From Rhytidiadelphus loreus (lineage: Eukaryota; Streptophyta; Bryopsida; Hypnales; Hylocomiaceae), in contig OX344763.1 in the NCBI GenBank assembly GCA_947034895.1, positions 5,892,501-5,956,500 on the forward strand: a stretch of 64,000 nt of DNA, read 5' to 3'. Of this stretch, positions 10,197 to 20,835 are shown piece by piece. The notes beneath the pieces are model-generated. The model was given only the letters and a program-made list of their open reading frames with translations. It ran no database searches and had not been told where the DNA came from. Position numbers and translations under genes: made by a program. Positions within the stretch are counted from its first letter, which is position 1; every line of letters starts with the position of its first letter.

Positions 10197-11804
10197 ATGG
10201 CGGACCACAAGAAGAAGACCAAGGCAAAAGGAGCCATGCACCCTAGGCAACGACGCATCCTTTTGGACCCAGCGTGTGTGGCCTACCGAGGTTGGGATCG
10301 AATTACGGGCCATTGGACCGCCAAGACTTGTAAGTCCTTCGTGGGGTGGTGCCACATCGACAAGTTATTCCCCTATCATCGGCACTACATGAATCGGCGC
10401 AACAATACGGCCAATTTGCATCCATGCCGTAATGATGCATTTGTGCAACGTTGTATCGAAATTTATCGATACTTGTATGGCACATATTCAGTGCCCAGGA
10501 GCGAAGTCCCGTATTTCATATGTGCAATGGTGTATGCGGAACTCATTTTGTTTCGAAGCGTGGATTGGAGTTCAATCAAGGGAGTGAAGCATGCTCGCCT
10601 TCCACCGACAAAAGACATCCCAAGGGCGGCTCTATCTGCCAATCCACGTGAAGGGCTAGGCCAGAAGAAAAACTTGAAGGAGGGAGTGCCCGATGAGCAG
10701 TTTCATTGGACGTCATCTGATTCATCTTCGGGAGAGGAAGACAACCTTGGTGAAGACCCTCCAATGCAACCCCAAAACATGGCGATGGTGGCTTCTACTT
10801 CACAAAATTTACCTCCCCCGAGAATGGAAGAAGAGGGTGAACCAGCTAGGCAACCACAAAATCTTGATATTTTGCTTCTTGCTATGGTGAATCCGATTAC
10901 AGTCCCTCGCACTGAAGAAGACGAAGTTTTGCAGTATGTGCTTGCATGCATGCAAGAAGCAGAAGATGATGTTTTTTGGACAGAGATGGAAACAGAAGAA
11001 GATGTGAAGCCTTCTTTGTTCCAATTGGATTGTGTTGATGACATGTACCGAAGTGAGGAATTTGTTGAAGATGGAACTGTCCCTGACACAGTAATGTTGG
11101 ACACCAAAGTTGTTTACAAAGCTCAACTCAAGAAGCTTCTAAATGAGTTGGATGAAAAGCATCTAGAATGTGAGAAGCTTCGCAATCAAAAAACGCAAAC
11201 TTTGAGTGGAGATATTGTGAATAGCTTACGTGCTGAACTTGAAAGTCGGCAAGTTCTTTTGTCAACGCAAATAACAAAGATTTTAGACTTGGAAGCATTT
11301 TACCTTAGATTCTCTTCTCGGCATGTTGGAGGATCTAGTTCTTCTAGCAATGAGTTTGCAAAAGAACGGCTTGCCAAAATTATGGAAGCATGCAAGCTGG
11401 AGGAAGATCAGATAGACTTGGAGAAGCGAGGGGTGGAAGAAGCACGATCAAGATTAAATTCCTTGAAAGCATTAAAGGACAAAGCCCCCCTTGACCGTGT
11501 TGCAGAAATGTGTGGTTGGAAAGACGTGGCTACTAAACAAGCATTGTCTCTTACGGAAGTAGTTGACTTGAAAAAGAAGCTTGGGGTTTCTTTGTCATTG
11601 GATCCAAAATTGGAAGAACATCGGGATGCACTGAAGGCGCTTTTGAAGTTCCAAAAATCATACAAGCAATTTTGGTTGGAAAAGAAGTTGAGGAAGGATG
11701 ACCGATACCTTAGGAATTTGCAGTTGGAAGGTAGGAAAGTCTTGTATGAGATGGAACGTGAAGCTCATGACCGCAAAGAAAAGGCCAAAATGGATGTTGA
11801 ATGA
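10197..11804 (+). CDS. Hypothetical coiled-coil protein, WCHI-KLFP family
   Basis: A single 535-codon frame. I chose ATG 10197 because translation upstream would need a non-ATG start. The basic N-terminus (KKKTKAK) is followed at residues 30-145 by the domain shared with the gene at 1-944: GWCHIDKLFP (about 50), then RH, ANL, C, RC, MVYAE and VDW. A serine/acidic segment (SSDSSSGEED, about 180) leads into an acidic middle. From about residue 300 to the end it is highly charged and leucine-rich with heptad-like spacing (KAQLKKLLNELDEKHLE), a long coiled coil. No membrane segment or signal peptide is present. Coiled coil plus basic N-terminus suggests a nuclear oligomeric protein, which is inference. 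It is one of four genes here with the shared leader module. Confidence 0.8.
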   Translation: MADHKKKTKAKGAMHPRQRRILLDPACVAYRGWDRITGHWTAKTCKSFVGWCHIDKLFPYHRHYMNRRNNTANLHPCRNDAFVQRCIEIYRYLYGTYSVPRSEVPYFICAMVYAELILFRSVDWSSIKGVKHARLPPTKDIPRAALSANPREGLGQKKNLKEGVPDEQFHWTSSDSSSGEEDNLGEDPPMQPQNMAMVASTSQNLPPPRMEEEGEPARQPQNLDILLLAMVNPITVPRTEEDEVLQYVLACMQEAEDDVFWTEMETEEDVKPSLFQLDCVDDMYRSEEFVEDGTVPDTVMLDTKVVYKAQLKKLLNELDEKHLECEKLRNQKTQTLSGDIVNSLRAELESRQVLLSTQITKILDLEAFYLRFSSRHVGGSSSSSNEFAKERLAKIMEACKLEEDQIDLEKRGVEEARSRLNSLKALKDKAPLDRVAEMCGWKDVATKQALSLTEVVDLKKKLGVSLSLDPKLEEHRDALKALLKFQKSYKQFWLEKKLRKDDRYLRNLQLEGRKVLYEMEREAHDRKEKAKMDVE

Positions 11805-12125
11805 TTTTCATTTTTAGCACATTTTTGAGGACTATGTATATTCCATCTTATGTATATATAAAAGGATATTATCCATTTTGAACATTTTAATGCAAGCACA
11901 TTGAATTCTATGTAGTTCCTTGACAAGAGTACATAAATATAGATATGAATTTTTGGTTATTTATGTTTGCAATGTTGTGAATACTTGAATATTCTAGAAA
12001 TTTTGGCAGGAAAATGACCTTGGGAGTTCGGACTTTCGGAATTAAAAGAGAATTAAAAAAAAAAGGAAAATTCAAAACTTGCCGGATTGGAAAAGAACTT
12101 GTTATTGAAGTTCAGAGCAATTGTC
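11805..12125. other. 3' flank of the 10197 gene
   Basis: AT-rich, nothing coding seen. TATATATAAAAGG at about 11853 and TA-rich words are compatible with a 3' UTR or terminator region but are not specific. Confidence 0.4.
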
Positions 12126-12280
12126 ACGGCTAGGGTGAATTGACCTACTCATTGCCACTCTAGGGCAAACACTAGAATTTTTTTATTTTCAAGGCTTATT
12201 TTTTTAGTGGAAATTCTGAATTCATAGTTTCAATTATAGGCCCCAAATTACCCCAGGGGATGTAAGAATTATCCAAACAA
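12126..12280 (+). repeat. Dispersed repeat, copy 1
   Basis: Begins CGGCTAGGGTGAATTGACC and runs through CTCTAGGGCAAAC, TTCTGAATTCATA and GGCCCCAAATTAC. A close copy is at 53771-53920 and a partial one at about 37830-37910. The copies share order and spacing, so this is an interspersed element of unknown class. Confidence 0.75.
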
Positions 12281-12285
12281 ATGGC

Positions 12286-12505
12286 AGTCGTCCGTTCCTG
12301 GACCCGCAGTCGCCCATTACTGGACCCGCAGTCGCCCGTTCCTGACCCGCAGTCGCCTGTTTCTGGACCCACAGTCGCCCATTACTGGACCCGTGGCGCC
12401 CACTTCTGGACCCGCAGTCGTCCAATCTTGGACCCGCAGTCGCCCATCACCTGACTGATTTCAGGTTTTTGGACCCGCATTCTCTCATGGGGCGACCGCG
12501 GGTCC
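12286..12505 (+). repeat. GC-rich array 5, upstream of the transposase
   Basis: Copies of GGACCCGCAGTCGCCC with TTACT/TTCCT spacers, roughly 20-24 bases apart, on the plus strand. The last copy (about 12492) is inverted. It reads toward the hAT gene. Confidence 0.88.
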
Positions 12506-12754
12506 AAGGAGTTTTCTTGTATAAAGTTCTAGGGGTACCCCTTGTTTTATCACCTTGGCTCCGTTGATAAAACTCTTGTCTTGGACCTTCGAAAGAGGCT
12601 TCATGCGGACGTTTAACTTCTTCGGAGGGCAACAACCGTGTTTAGAAGGGTTTACAAGACCACTCTAAGCGGGTTGCTTTGTCATTACATCTTCCATAGT
12701 ATTAGTGTGATTATTGTAGTCATTTTCTTTGAAGACCCAGTGTTGATCTACTAC

Positions 12755-15631
12755 ATGGCTGGACAAGGTGTTGGGAGGGGGGGGACCATGAATGATACGC
12801 GGAGGTCCACAAAGGATTGGGACCCTTGGCTAGTACCGTGTACCCCAATTGATAATTCCCCCCATGCTCGAAAATGCGTGTTTTGTGGGTGGAGCAAAGC
12901 ATTTGTACGAAAGAGAGCATTGATTCACTTTGGCTATGGCGGCTCGACTACATCGGAGCGTTGTAAGGAGATCCCTAGAATTGTACGAGAAAAGTTTCGG
13001 ACTGGCGAGGGGCAAGTTCCAAGGTCCATGAGTTACAAAGAGATGTATGATGCACCGGCTAGACATGATGCACCAGTTAATGTTGCAGAGTCTATTGTCG
13101 CACCTGCGTTGGATGTCGAAGAAGAAGGGTCTCTCAATCCCTTTGAATCAAATGCAAGACCAAATCCTACGCCTGATTCAGTAGATTCTACTGGAACAAC
13201 GCTTGAGAGAAGGAGGAACATGCCATCTGTTTCTCGGCAAAGAAGCATGGATGAATCATTACAGACGGGCCACAGACAAGAGTTGGATAGGTTGTGGGCT
13301 TCTTTCTTTTACGAGGCGAACATTTCATTTAATGTTGTGCGCCACCCGGCCTTCGTGAATGCTGTTAAACAAACTGCAGCAGCTGGATTCGTGTACCAAC
13401 CGCCACCGTATAATGCGATTCGCACAAAAATGATAGATGTTAAGAAGGCATCGGTTGAAGCCATGGTCTCGGAGCGGACGAGGGTTTCAATAAGTCAGTA
13501 TGGAGCGACAATTTGTTCAGATGGTTGGTCCGATACTAATTCGCGGCCATTACTAAATATGATGTTGGTGTGTCCCGCCGGGGATGTCTTTTGGGGATCA
13601 GTGGATAATACTGGGGAAAAGAAGGATATATCTTACACGACTGAGACGATGGCACGATACATTGAGGAAGTTGGGCCTACCAACGTTGTGCAATTGTGTA
13701 CGGACAATGCTGCAGTCATGACGGGGGCGATGGCAAGGTTGGAAGAAAGGTACCCTCACATTTATAGGCAGGGTTGTGCGGCACACATTTTGGACTTACT
13801 CTTAGAAGACTGGGGAAAGGATCAGAGAGTAAAGGAGTTGGTAAAAAAGGCTTCATCAATTGTGAAGTTCATCAAGAAATACCAACATACTTTGGCGTTG
13901 TTTCGGAGATTTTCACCAAACAAAGTGTTGAGACTTCCAAGCAAAACACGTTTTGCCACAAATTTCTTGATGATTGATCGTTTGGTAGACTGCAAGCAAG
14001 CAGTGCACAACGTGACACTGGATGAGACATACATGACGTTCGAGTTGAGTTTGCAAAACCGCAGAAATGGACATTTCATTATGGGCAAGGCCAAACTTGC
14101 AAGGCAAGATATCCGTTCAGAAGAGTTCTGGGTTCAGTGCGACAATTTCCTCCATATGGTAGAGCCCGTGCTGCTTTGTCTTCGTCATTTTGATGGAAAA
14201 GTCCCGGCAATGCCGAAAGCTTTAGTAATGATGACAGCCTTGAAGGAGCACATTTATTCTCTCAAGAATGCTCCATTTTTCCTTGATCCAGTGGTGGCAA
14301 CACGATATGAGAAACAATTTGATGCTCGCTGGAAGTTGATGATTACTGACCTACACTATGTGGGGGCACTACTAAATCCATACTTGAGTGACGTGGAGGC
14401 TATTCATAACAATGGCTACGCGAAGGGAGCTTTGAATCGAGTCATACGAAAACTGAGCGTACCATTGAACGTGTCAGTGGTGGAAGCAATGCAGGAGCTA
14501 ATTCAATTTGAAGAGAAGACAGGTGCATTCGATCCTTTACATGAGGCTCCCGATATCATTGAATGTCAATTATTGCCTCATCAATGGTGGAATCGTGTGG
14601 GGGGCAATGCTCTTCCAAAAATTGCAAAGCGAATTCTCGGTTTGACGTGCTCTGCATCTTCGTGTGAAAGGAATTGGAGCATGTATTCCTTTGTGCACAA
14701 TAAAGTGCGAAACCGCTTGGCCACGACAAAGGCAGAGACATTGGTGTATATCTACGCGAACAACAAACTTGAACGTCAAAAACGTGGACACAACCCAGCC
14801 ATTTTTTACGACCAGATGCTTGCAGATGGAGACGATGAGGACGAGCGTGATGGGCCTTTGTCTTCAGGGGAAGAAGACGACGTTGTTCCTGATTTTATGA
14901 GAGAACGCGAGAACCGCAGGGATGAAGAGGATCGGTTGCACAACAATCCTTGGAATGCAATGGTTAGGCCGCCACATAGTCCTCCACGACCAATATACGG
15001 GAATACATTTGATTTTAGTGACGATGGGTATGTTTCTCCGGGAAATTCACCTATACGCAGTCCACCGCAGAACGTCGTGCACAATATGGATGCAATTTCG
15101 CCGGCACATGCATCACTGAGGAGGGAAAGCACCCCCGACAACAACGACGAAGGCGTACCTATTCCCATGGCACCCGTAGAGGAAGAAGCTAGATCTCCAA
15201 TATCAACTAGTTCGCCTCCAAATATGGCCCACAATTTAAGAAGCAGTGCACAAGTTCTAATGAGAAGCGAACATGAAGAAGAGGCCATCGAAGTCAATGA
15301 AGTTGTACACGAGGGAATACCAAATCCCGTTGTATTGAACGCATCTACCCTCGGAACAACTATTACTACAGATGATGATGATGATGTGCCATTGGCATAT
15401 GTTATGAATCGAAGTCGGAATGTGCCGTTGAATCCAGAGACGACTACAAATGTGGCAACAGTGAGGAGGTCTATCCCAACCCTTCCAACAAGGCCACCGG
15501 TGCGTGGAGGTGCTCTACGGACGATTGATGAAGAGGTTCACGGCTCAGCTCCACAACCCACTAAACCTTCATCCGTGTCTGGCCCTGGCGAATCATCATT
15601 AGGAATCCAGGGGCGCAACAGTAGAGGCTAG
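12755..15631 (+). CDS. hAT superfamily transposase (DUF659 type)
   Basis: An intronless frame of 958 codons from ATG 12755; longer starts would need a non-ATG codon. A BED-like zinc finger is at about residues 35-80 (CVFCGWSKAF, then H and C). A DUF659-type catalytic core follows with CSDGWSD (about 252-259), CTDNAA (about 314) and GCAAHILDLLLED (about 340). The C-terminal hAT dimerisation region has SASSCERNWS (about 634) and KVRNRL. These are the acidic and Cys/His positions typical of hAT transposases, and none is visibly broken. The last 200 residues are acidic and proline/serine-rich, unusual in length for the family. GC arrays lie on both sides (12286-12505, 16545-16915). I could not identify terminal inverted repeats or an 8-bp target duplication, so the element's ends are unassigned. 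Confidence 0.9.
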   Translation: MAGQGVGRGGTMNDTRRSTKDWDPWLVPCTPIDNSPHARKCVFCGWSKAFVRKRALIHFGYGGSTTSERCKEIPRIVREKFRTGEGQVPRSMSYKEMYDAPARHDAPVNVAESIVAPALDVEEEGSLNPFESNARPNPTPDSVDSTGTTLERRRNMPSVSRQRSMDESLQTGHRQELDRLWASFFYEANISFNVVRHPAFVNAVKQTAAAGFVYQPPPYNAIRTKMIDVKKASVEAMVSERTRVSISQYGATICSDGWSDTNSRPLLNMMLVCPAGDVFWGSVDNTGEKKDISYTTETMARYIEEVGPTNVVQLCTDNAAVMTGAMARLEERYPHIYRQGCAAHILDLLLEDWGKDQRVKELVKKASSIVKFIKKYQHTLALFRRFSPNKVLRLPSKTRFATNFLMIDRLVDCKQAVHNVTLDETYMTFELSLQNRRNGHFIMGKAKLARQDIRSEEFWVQCDNFLHMVEPVLLCLRHFDGKVPAMPKALVMMTALKEHIYSLKNAPFFLDPVVATRYEKQFDARWKLMITDLHYVGALLNPYLSDVEAIHNNGYAKGALNRVIRKLSVPLNVSVVEAMQELIQFEEKTGAFDPLHEAPDIIECQLLPHQWWNRVGGNALPKIAKRILGLTCSASSCERNWSMYSFVHNKVRNRLATTKAETLVYIYANNKLERQKRGHNPAIFYDQMLADGDDEDERDGPLSSGEEDDVVPDFMRERENRRDEEDRLHNNPWNAMVRPPHSPPRPIYGNTFDFSDDGYVSPGNSPIRSPPQNVVHNMDAISPAHASLRRESTPDNNDEGVPIPMAPVEEEARSPISTSSPPNMAHNLRSSAQVLMRSEHEEEAIEVNEVVHEGIPNPVVLNASTLGTTITTDDDDDVPLAYVMNRSRNVPLNPETTTNVATVRRSIPTLPTRPPVRGGALRTIDEEVHGSAPQPTKPSSVSGPGESSLGIQGRNSRG

Positions 15632-16030
15632 AAAAGGCGTATTAGGAGGGTTGACGAGAGGGGACTTCGAAATCCTAAACGACCCACTCAAATTGTCCAA
15701 CGGTGTACCATTGGAGCGGGATGTTCCACCCAGAATGTTGGACAATCAAGTAGAGGAGGGCGACACCCTGCATCCAACATGGATGGAACTACGGATGCGT
15801 TGAGGCTCACGAAACGACTTGTGCAAACTGAAGGGTTCAGTGGTGTAGATACAGAAGTTCGAAATCTGAACTCAGAGGTAGAGTGTGAGGTACAAATCGA
15901 AGTAGTAACAAGGGAAGATGATGAAATCGAAAGCTCGGGCGACAACAGGAGCAACGAAGAGTCTTATGAAGATACAGACCCTAATGCTGATGAGGTGCCG
16001 AGCGATTCCACATTCACGCCTGGTGACTAG
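15632..16030 (+). other. In-frame extension after the transposase stop
   Basis: The transposase frame ends at TAG 15629-15631 but stays open for another 132 codons to TAG 16028-16030. The extension is acidic and polar (TREDDEIESSGDN, EESYEDTDPN), the same composition as the transposase tail. The bare sequence fits either a single nonsense change that shortened the protein or a stop that is read through. It is not a typical 3' UTR composition. Confidence 0.6.
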
Positions 16031-16544
16031 AGTACTAGAGAAGTAGACAATAATTATAGTTATAGTTATAGTTATAAGGTTTTAGCTTATATGTTAGGTA
16101 GCAAATCTTTGTAGTTCAAGCTTTGAGCCTTCATCTTGATGTGTAAGGATTTTGTAATGCTTCATCAAGCATATGAGCATATTAGAGTGAGGGACAGATT
16201 ACCGGTTTTAAAATATATGTTGAGTTCTAATTGGTAGGCAGTTAGGTGATGACTGCAACGTGGTTATAAAAGTGCAATGCAAGTATGGCTACATTTGAAG
16301 TCCGCCTCAAAGCAATATCGATGACTAATTAATATAATCGTTGTTGACATTATTATTGTGGCCTTATACTGGGTGAATTTTTGGGATTAGAGAAGTTTGT
16401 CCAATTTACATTTCATGGGCTCTATTATTTGCACTTGTAAATTGTAAACCCCAATATAACGTAGCACCTAATTCTGCGCTTATAAAACACCTATGTGACG
16501 TGTTACTTCAAAGACTGAATATGCCAAACTGAAATCCTAAACTG
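16031..16544. other. 3' flank of the transposase gene
   Basis: AT-rich with a short TTATAG tandem (about 16054-16076). No gene seen. Confidence 0.5.
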
Positions 16545-16915
16545 AACCTGCGGTCGCCCTGGAACACGCGGTCGTTGTCTGCTGCTCCGACCCGCAGTCG
16601 CCCTGTAACCCGCAGTCGCCCCTACCTGTCGGACCCGCGGTCGCCCTCAGTACCCGAAGCCGCGGTTGCCCCTTCACCCGAAGTCGCCCTAAAGCCCCTG
16701 ACCCGCAGTCGCCCACTCACTCGCAGTTGCCTTCAAGCCTAAACCCGCAGTCACCTCTATTTTTTCCACCCGCGGTCGCCCCTTCACCCGAAGTCGCCCT
16801 AGCGCCCCAGACCCGCAGTCGCCCCTTCACCCGTAGTCGCCTCAATTTTTCCACCCGAGGTCGCCCAAGGCAGACCTGCACGCGCCCACACCCGCAGTCG
16901 CCCACGCTGGCTGTC
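16545..16915 (+). repeat. GC-rich array 6
   Basis: About 18 copies of ACCCGCAGTCGCCC, ACCCGCGGTCGCCC and ACCCGAAGTCGCCC on the plus strand. No conventional coding region follows; the twin palindromes begin about 180 bases downstream. The near-palindrome GGGGTAAAAAATTTTACCCC at 16964-16983 marks the edge. Confidence 0.88.
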
Positions 16916-17095
16916 CACGTCAGTTCTGAAGCCCTGCCACGTAGGCAAAATCTATTTACCATGGGGTAAAAAATTTTACCCCTCCGCGACGCGATGTCAA
17001 GTAAACTCGACACTTCGTGACACGCGACACGCGACGTCAGACGTCATACACGACGCCTAAACCCAAAAATATGTCAGACAAGACAACCCTGGTTC

Positions 17096-17495
17096 TAAGG
17101 TATTTGGTAGGAGCAACGTCCATCCACCGTCCTTCTCCCGGCATCCGGGGTTTCTGTGGGCATGTGCCAGATGCGGTCTACTATTCGCAGGGCGGTGGAT
17201 CGGTGTGGAGAGGGTGTCCATCGAAGTATCTATTGACTGCTCATAACTCAAGCCGTCGAGTGCATATGTGTTGTTGTAAACCAACTTGGTTCTCGCTATG
17301 CACCGTGGTATTCGGACAACGACACATCCGCTTGACGTCTTGAATTATAAGCAGCCAATAGGTACTCTGATGGGCACTCTCTTCACACCAATCCACTTCC
17401 CGGGAAAAGTCGACCGTTTTTGGTTCCCACCCTCAGAAACTCCGGATGCTAGGACGTGGACGGTGGATGGCCGTCGCTGCTACCAAGTACACTCG
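17096..17495. repeat. Long palindrome 1
   Basis: The left arm (about 17096-17284) is repeated in reverse complement at about 17310-17495 around a loop at 17285-17309. Landmarks are CATCCACCGTCC against GGACGGTGGATG and GCTCATAACTCAAGCCGTCG against its diverged mirror. The right arm continues to about 17665 as sequence shared with palindrome 2. Confidence 0.85.
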
Positions 17496-17715
17496 AACAA
17501 CTTGGGGAGAATGTGTATCATAGCGCCGTCCTTCCTTGCGCCCAGGAGCTCCTTGAATGCAAGTGACGCCCTGTTCGCGAGGTGGGTCTTGGTGTGTTTC
17601 GTGGGTGACCATGTGTCAACATCTTTCGAGGAGGAAATTGACTCCCCTATGAACTTATGTCCGGACATGAATATTCACGGGGGATTCATGGCACTGGAAT
17701 CAATGGCCCTCTTCT

Positions 17716-18275
17716 TGGTAGGGCGTCACCGGCATACAAGGTGCTCACTGGCGCAAGGAAGGACGACGTTGTCATGCAGATTTTCCTCCAGCTGTTTGAG
17801 TGTACCTGGTGGGAGCGAGCGCCATCCACCCTCCGTCTCCCGGCATCTGGGGTTTTTGTGGGCATGTGCCAGATGCGGTCTACTATTCTCGGGACGGTGG
17901 ATCCGTGTAGTGAGGGTGTTGATCGGATTACCTATTCGCTGCTCATAACTCAAGCCGCCGAGTGGATGTGGGTCGTTCGTATTCAACTTGGCTCTCTACG
18001 TGCATTCTTGAATACGGACGACCCCACATCCGCTCGACGGCTTGAATTATGAGCAGCCAATAGGTATTACGATCAACAGCCTCATCACATCGGTGTACTT
18101 CCCGGGAAAAGTCGACCGTTTCTGGTTCCCACCCTCAAAAACTCCGGATGCTAGGACATGGACGGTGGATGGCCGTCGCTCCCACCAAGTACACTCAAAC
18201 TGCTGGAGGAAAATTTGTATAACAACGTGGTCCTTCTTTACGCCAATGAGTTCCTTGTATGCCGGTGACACCCTG
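17716..18275. repeat. Long palindrome 2
   Basis: Arms of about 270 bases meet around a loop at 17987-18007 (ATTCAA against TTGAAT at the base). Mirror words include GTGGATGTGGGTCGTTCGT and GACGACCCCACATCCGC. Both arms resemble those of palindrome 1, so the block alternates inverted copies of one unit: minus, plus, minus, plus. Open frames across it are by-products. Confidence 0.88.
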
Positions 18276-18667
18276 TTCGCGAGGTGGGTCCTGTTGTATT
18301 TCAGCGGTGACCATGTGTCAACATCTTTCGAAGAGGAAGTTGACTTCCCCTGTGAACGAAGATGGGTTGTGACTTGTGAGTGCTCTTGCTTTTACTCCTC
18401 ACAGTCGACCGGTTCAACCATGATGTATTCGGCAAAGAGGCGACGCCGGAACTGATCCATGGCGGAATTGACGAGCGTTTGTTTGCAAATCTCCAAATGC
18501 GCTGTAAGACCTCACAAAGACATGATTGGCAAATAGGCGCTTGCTTTTGTTCATGAAGCTCAAGACCCTTCACTCGAAGTTGGCTGGATGCGGTTTTAGA
18601 GGCGCAATTGGAGAATGTGGAGTGAAGATCCAACCCTATGTGGTGGCGAATGAACACTGAAGTAGTG

Positions 18668-18781
18668 TGTCCCGGCGTGAACTTAGAATGTACTTAGTTA
18701 AGATTGTACCTTCCCCCGTTTCATAGTTTGTCCCGGCGTGAACTTAGTTAAGATTGTACCTTCCCCCATTTTATAGTTTGT
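18668..18781 (+). repeat. Short tandem duplication
   Basis: A unit beginning TGTCCCGGCGTGAACTTAG and ending ACCTTCCCCC...ATAGTT occurs twice in succession. The first copy carries an extra ten bases. Confidence 0.85.
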
Positions 18782-20831
18782 CTTGTAGCACATGGTCCCC
18801 AAAAGTTCGGCATAAATAGTTTCTTCCCGAACTGCACCTTTTCTTCTGCGTCTCTCCCTTTACTATACACGGCAACCGGTAGAAGAGAGAGCTAGGAATG
18901 TTGTAAACGGGGTTGGATCCCTATGCAAAATCCACTATGACCCTATTCAATAAAGTGTGTCTTCTTTAAACAATGGCCGCGACTTCATTTGTGCCCCTGT
19001 TCTGTCCGTGCATGCAAACGCATCCAGATCAGTGAATTGGTTTCCTCTTCGCCACTTTGCCAATAACCCAAGTGGCAATGTTATGTGTCTTTGTGATCCA
19101 CCACAAATCCTAATAGTCATCCACGCCTCGCACAAATTATGGCGCTTAGAGATGTTTTGGAACTTCCATTGAGGTAGAACGCTCTAAAAGCGCCCGTCTT
19201 CTTGAGCGGGCTCCTACAAAAAGGTACTAAATGGATATGATTTCGTCCTTAAATGGACCTTAACGACTTTTGGTTGAATCGAGGAAAAGATGTTCTCTAT
19301 TGCAGGAGTCCATCAACGGCCTGGGTATCCACAGTTTCCTTCCAAAGATCACAAATTGGTGAATACAACAGGTTTCTTTGGATATCCATAACTAATTCAG
19401 AAATGCGTCTAAAACTACGAATCCACTTGTGTTAGGTTCGGCCACTTTTTTTCTATCTCTGAGCGATTTCTAATCGTGCAAATCTATGAAAAAGGTGGAG
19501 CTACCCTTCAATGGCCGGTTTCAAAGCATATTACCTGACCGTCTTGTTCTGAGGATGACGTGTTAGACCTTAGAACACGATGCCGGACATGCCCCATGAT
19601 GGACATCTACGTCACATAGCGCCCATACGTAGTTTGGCACGTACATATGGGCTCGATTCTGACCCACATGCGGAGAAATCAACGGAAATACACGTATTTT
19701 TCTACCCCCACTCCCATCTCTAAACGCAATTTCGGCCCCCCGCCATCCCCAAAACCGCCATTATAATGGAATACCGCCATTTTAACGAAATTGGCCATCT
19801 TCTCAAAATCTATTCTACAATTTTTTTAAATGAATTTCTAATGTGATTTTTTTTCCAAGATCTAGTGTATTACTGTATTTGAGGCTCATTTCCAAGAGCC
19901 CTCAACACTACAAAAAGTCAAGATTGCAATGGAACCCCTTGTACAAAATCTTGAATAGAAAAATTATAATCAATCATTTTCAAAATTGGATTTTGATGCT
20001 AAAATTAGACTTCAAGAAGAATTCTTCAAAAATATAAACTAATAAAATAACTACTTGGTTAGTTTTTATATAACTTCAAAGTATTGTTGATACCAAAATT
20101 TGGTGCCTCAGGCATTTAAGGGTTCATTAGCTTATATTGTAGGGGGGTTTAAAGTAAGCTAGACTACTAGACTCCCTATTTGCTTTTGAAATTTTGCAAG
20201 AGTATACGTAACAAGATTTAGAACTCAATGGTGGAAAGACGCAAATTCATCAAAAGCAAAAAATTTACTCTAAGAGGGATTAATATTAAATCTCTACTAA
20301 CCCCATTTCTCATTAATGAATTTTTTTTTTTCACAATTCAAACATTATAAATTTATAATCTTTCAATCCATATGGCCAAATGGGTTGAAATTTTTCCAAT
20401 ACATTTTCTTAGTAGTTTACTACACTTTTGTATGGTTTAAAGAAAAAAAAGGTTTATTTGCAATTTTGGACTATGCACTAAAAATGGCAGTTCTAGAAAA
20501 ATTCTCTTTGAAAATCATCCCTGTTCCTTTCGAGGTTTAATTCTACACTAATATCATATTATATAAATATACAAACCCAACTCTAGTTCTGAAATTCAAA
20601 AAAATAAATATGAATCATCATGATTGAATTGAACCCCTGGACATGCACTTGAATCAATCTTAAGTACTTCATAATACTTTATAGATTGTTGGTACACAAA
20701 TGCAAGCAATGTTAGGGCTAGTTGCCATTGAGCCATTAGAGGTCCCGAACCGGATGCTCCACGTATTGGCCATTTCACTCAGAGCATGCCCACCCGTCCT
20801 GCATTTTGCAAGCGGGTTTGGGCCTGTTTTT
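18782..20831. other. Intergenic DNA with MITE remnants
   Basis: No gene supported. GCTCTAAAAGCGCCCGT at 19181-19197 resembles the end of the inverted-repeat element at 38763, and AATACCGCCATTTTAACG at 19771-19788 resembles the end of the element at 26295. Both appear to be single remaining ends. Confidence 0.5.
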
Positions 20832-20835
20832 TTAA

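Noticed and set aside
1228..16915. Short repeated motifs with spacers resembling a CRISPR array
   Set aside because: Spacing is irregular, the spacers are not unique or of constant length, and the host is clearly a plant nuclear genome.
17286..18455. Open frames of 220, 131 and 137 codons
   Set aside because: They run through palindrome arms, with mirror frames on the other strand, and show no recognised domain or phase conservation between the copies.
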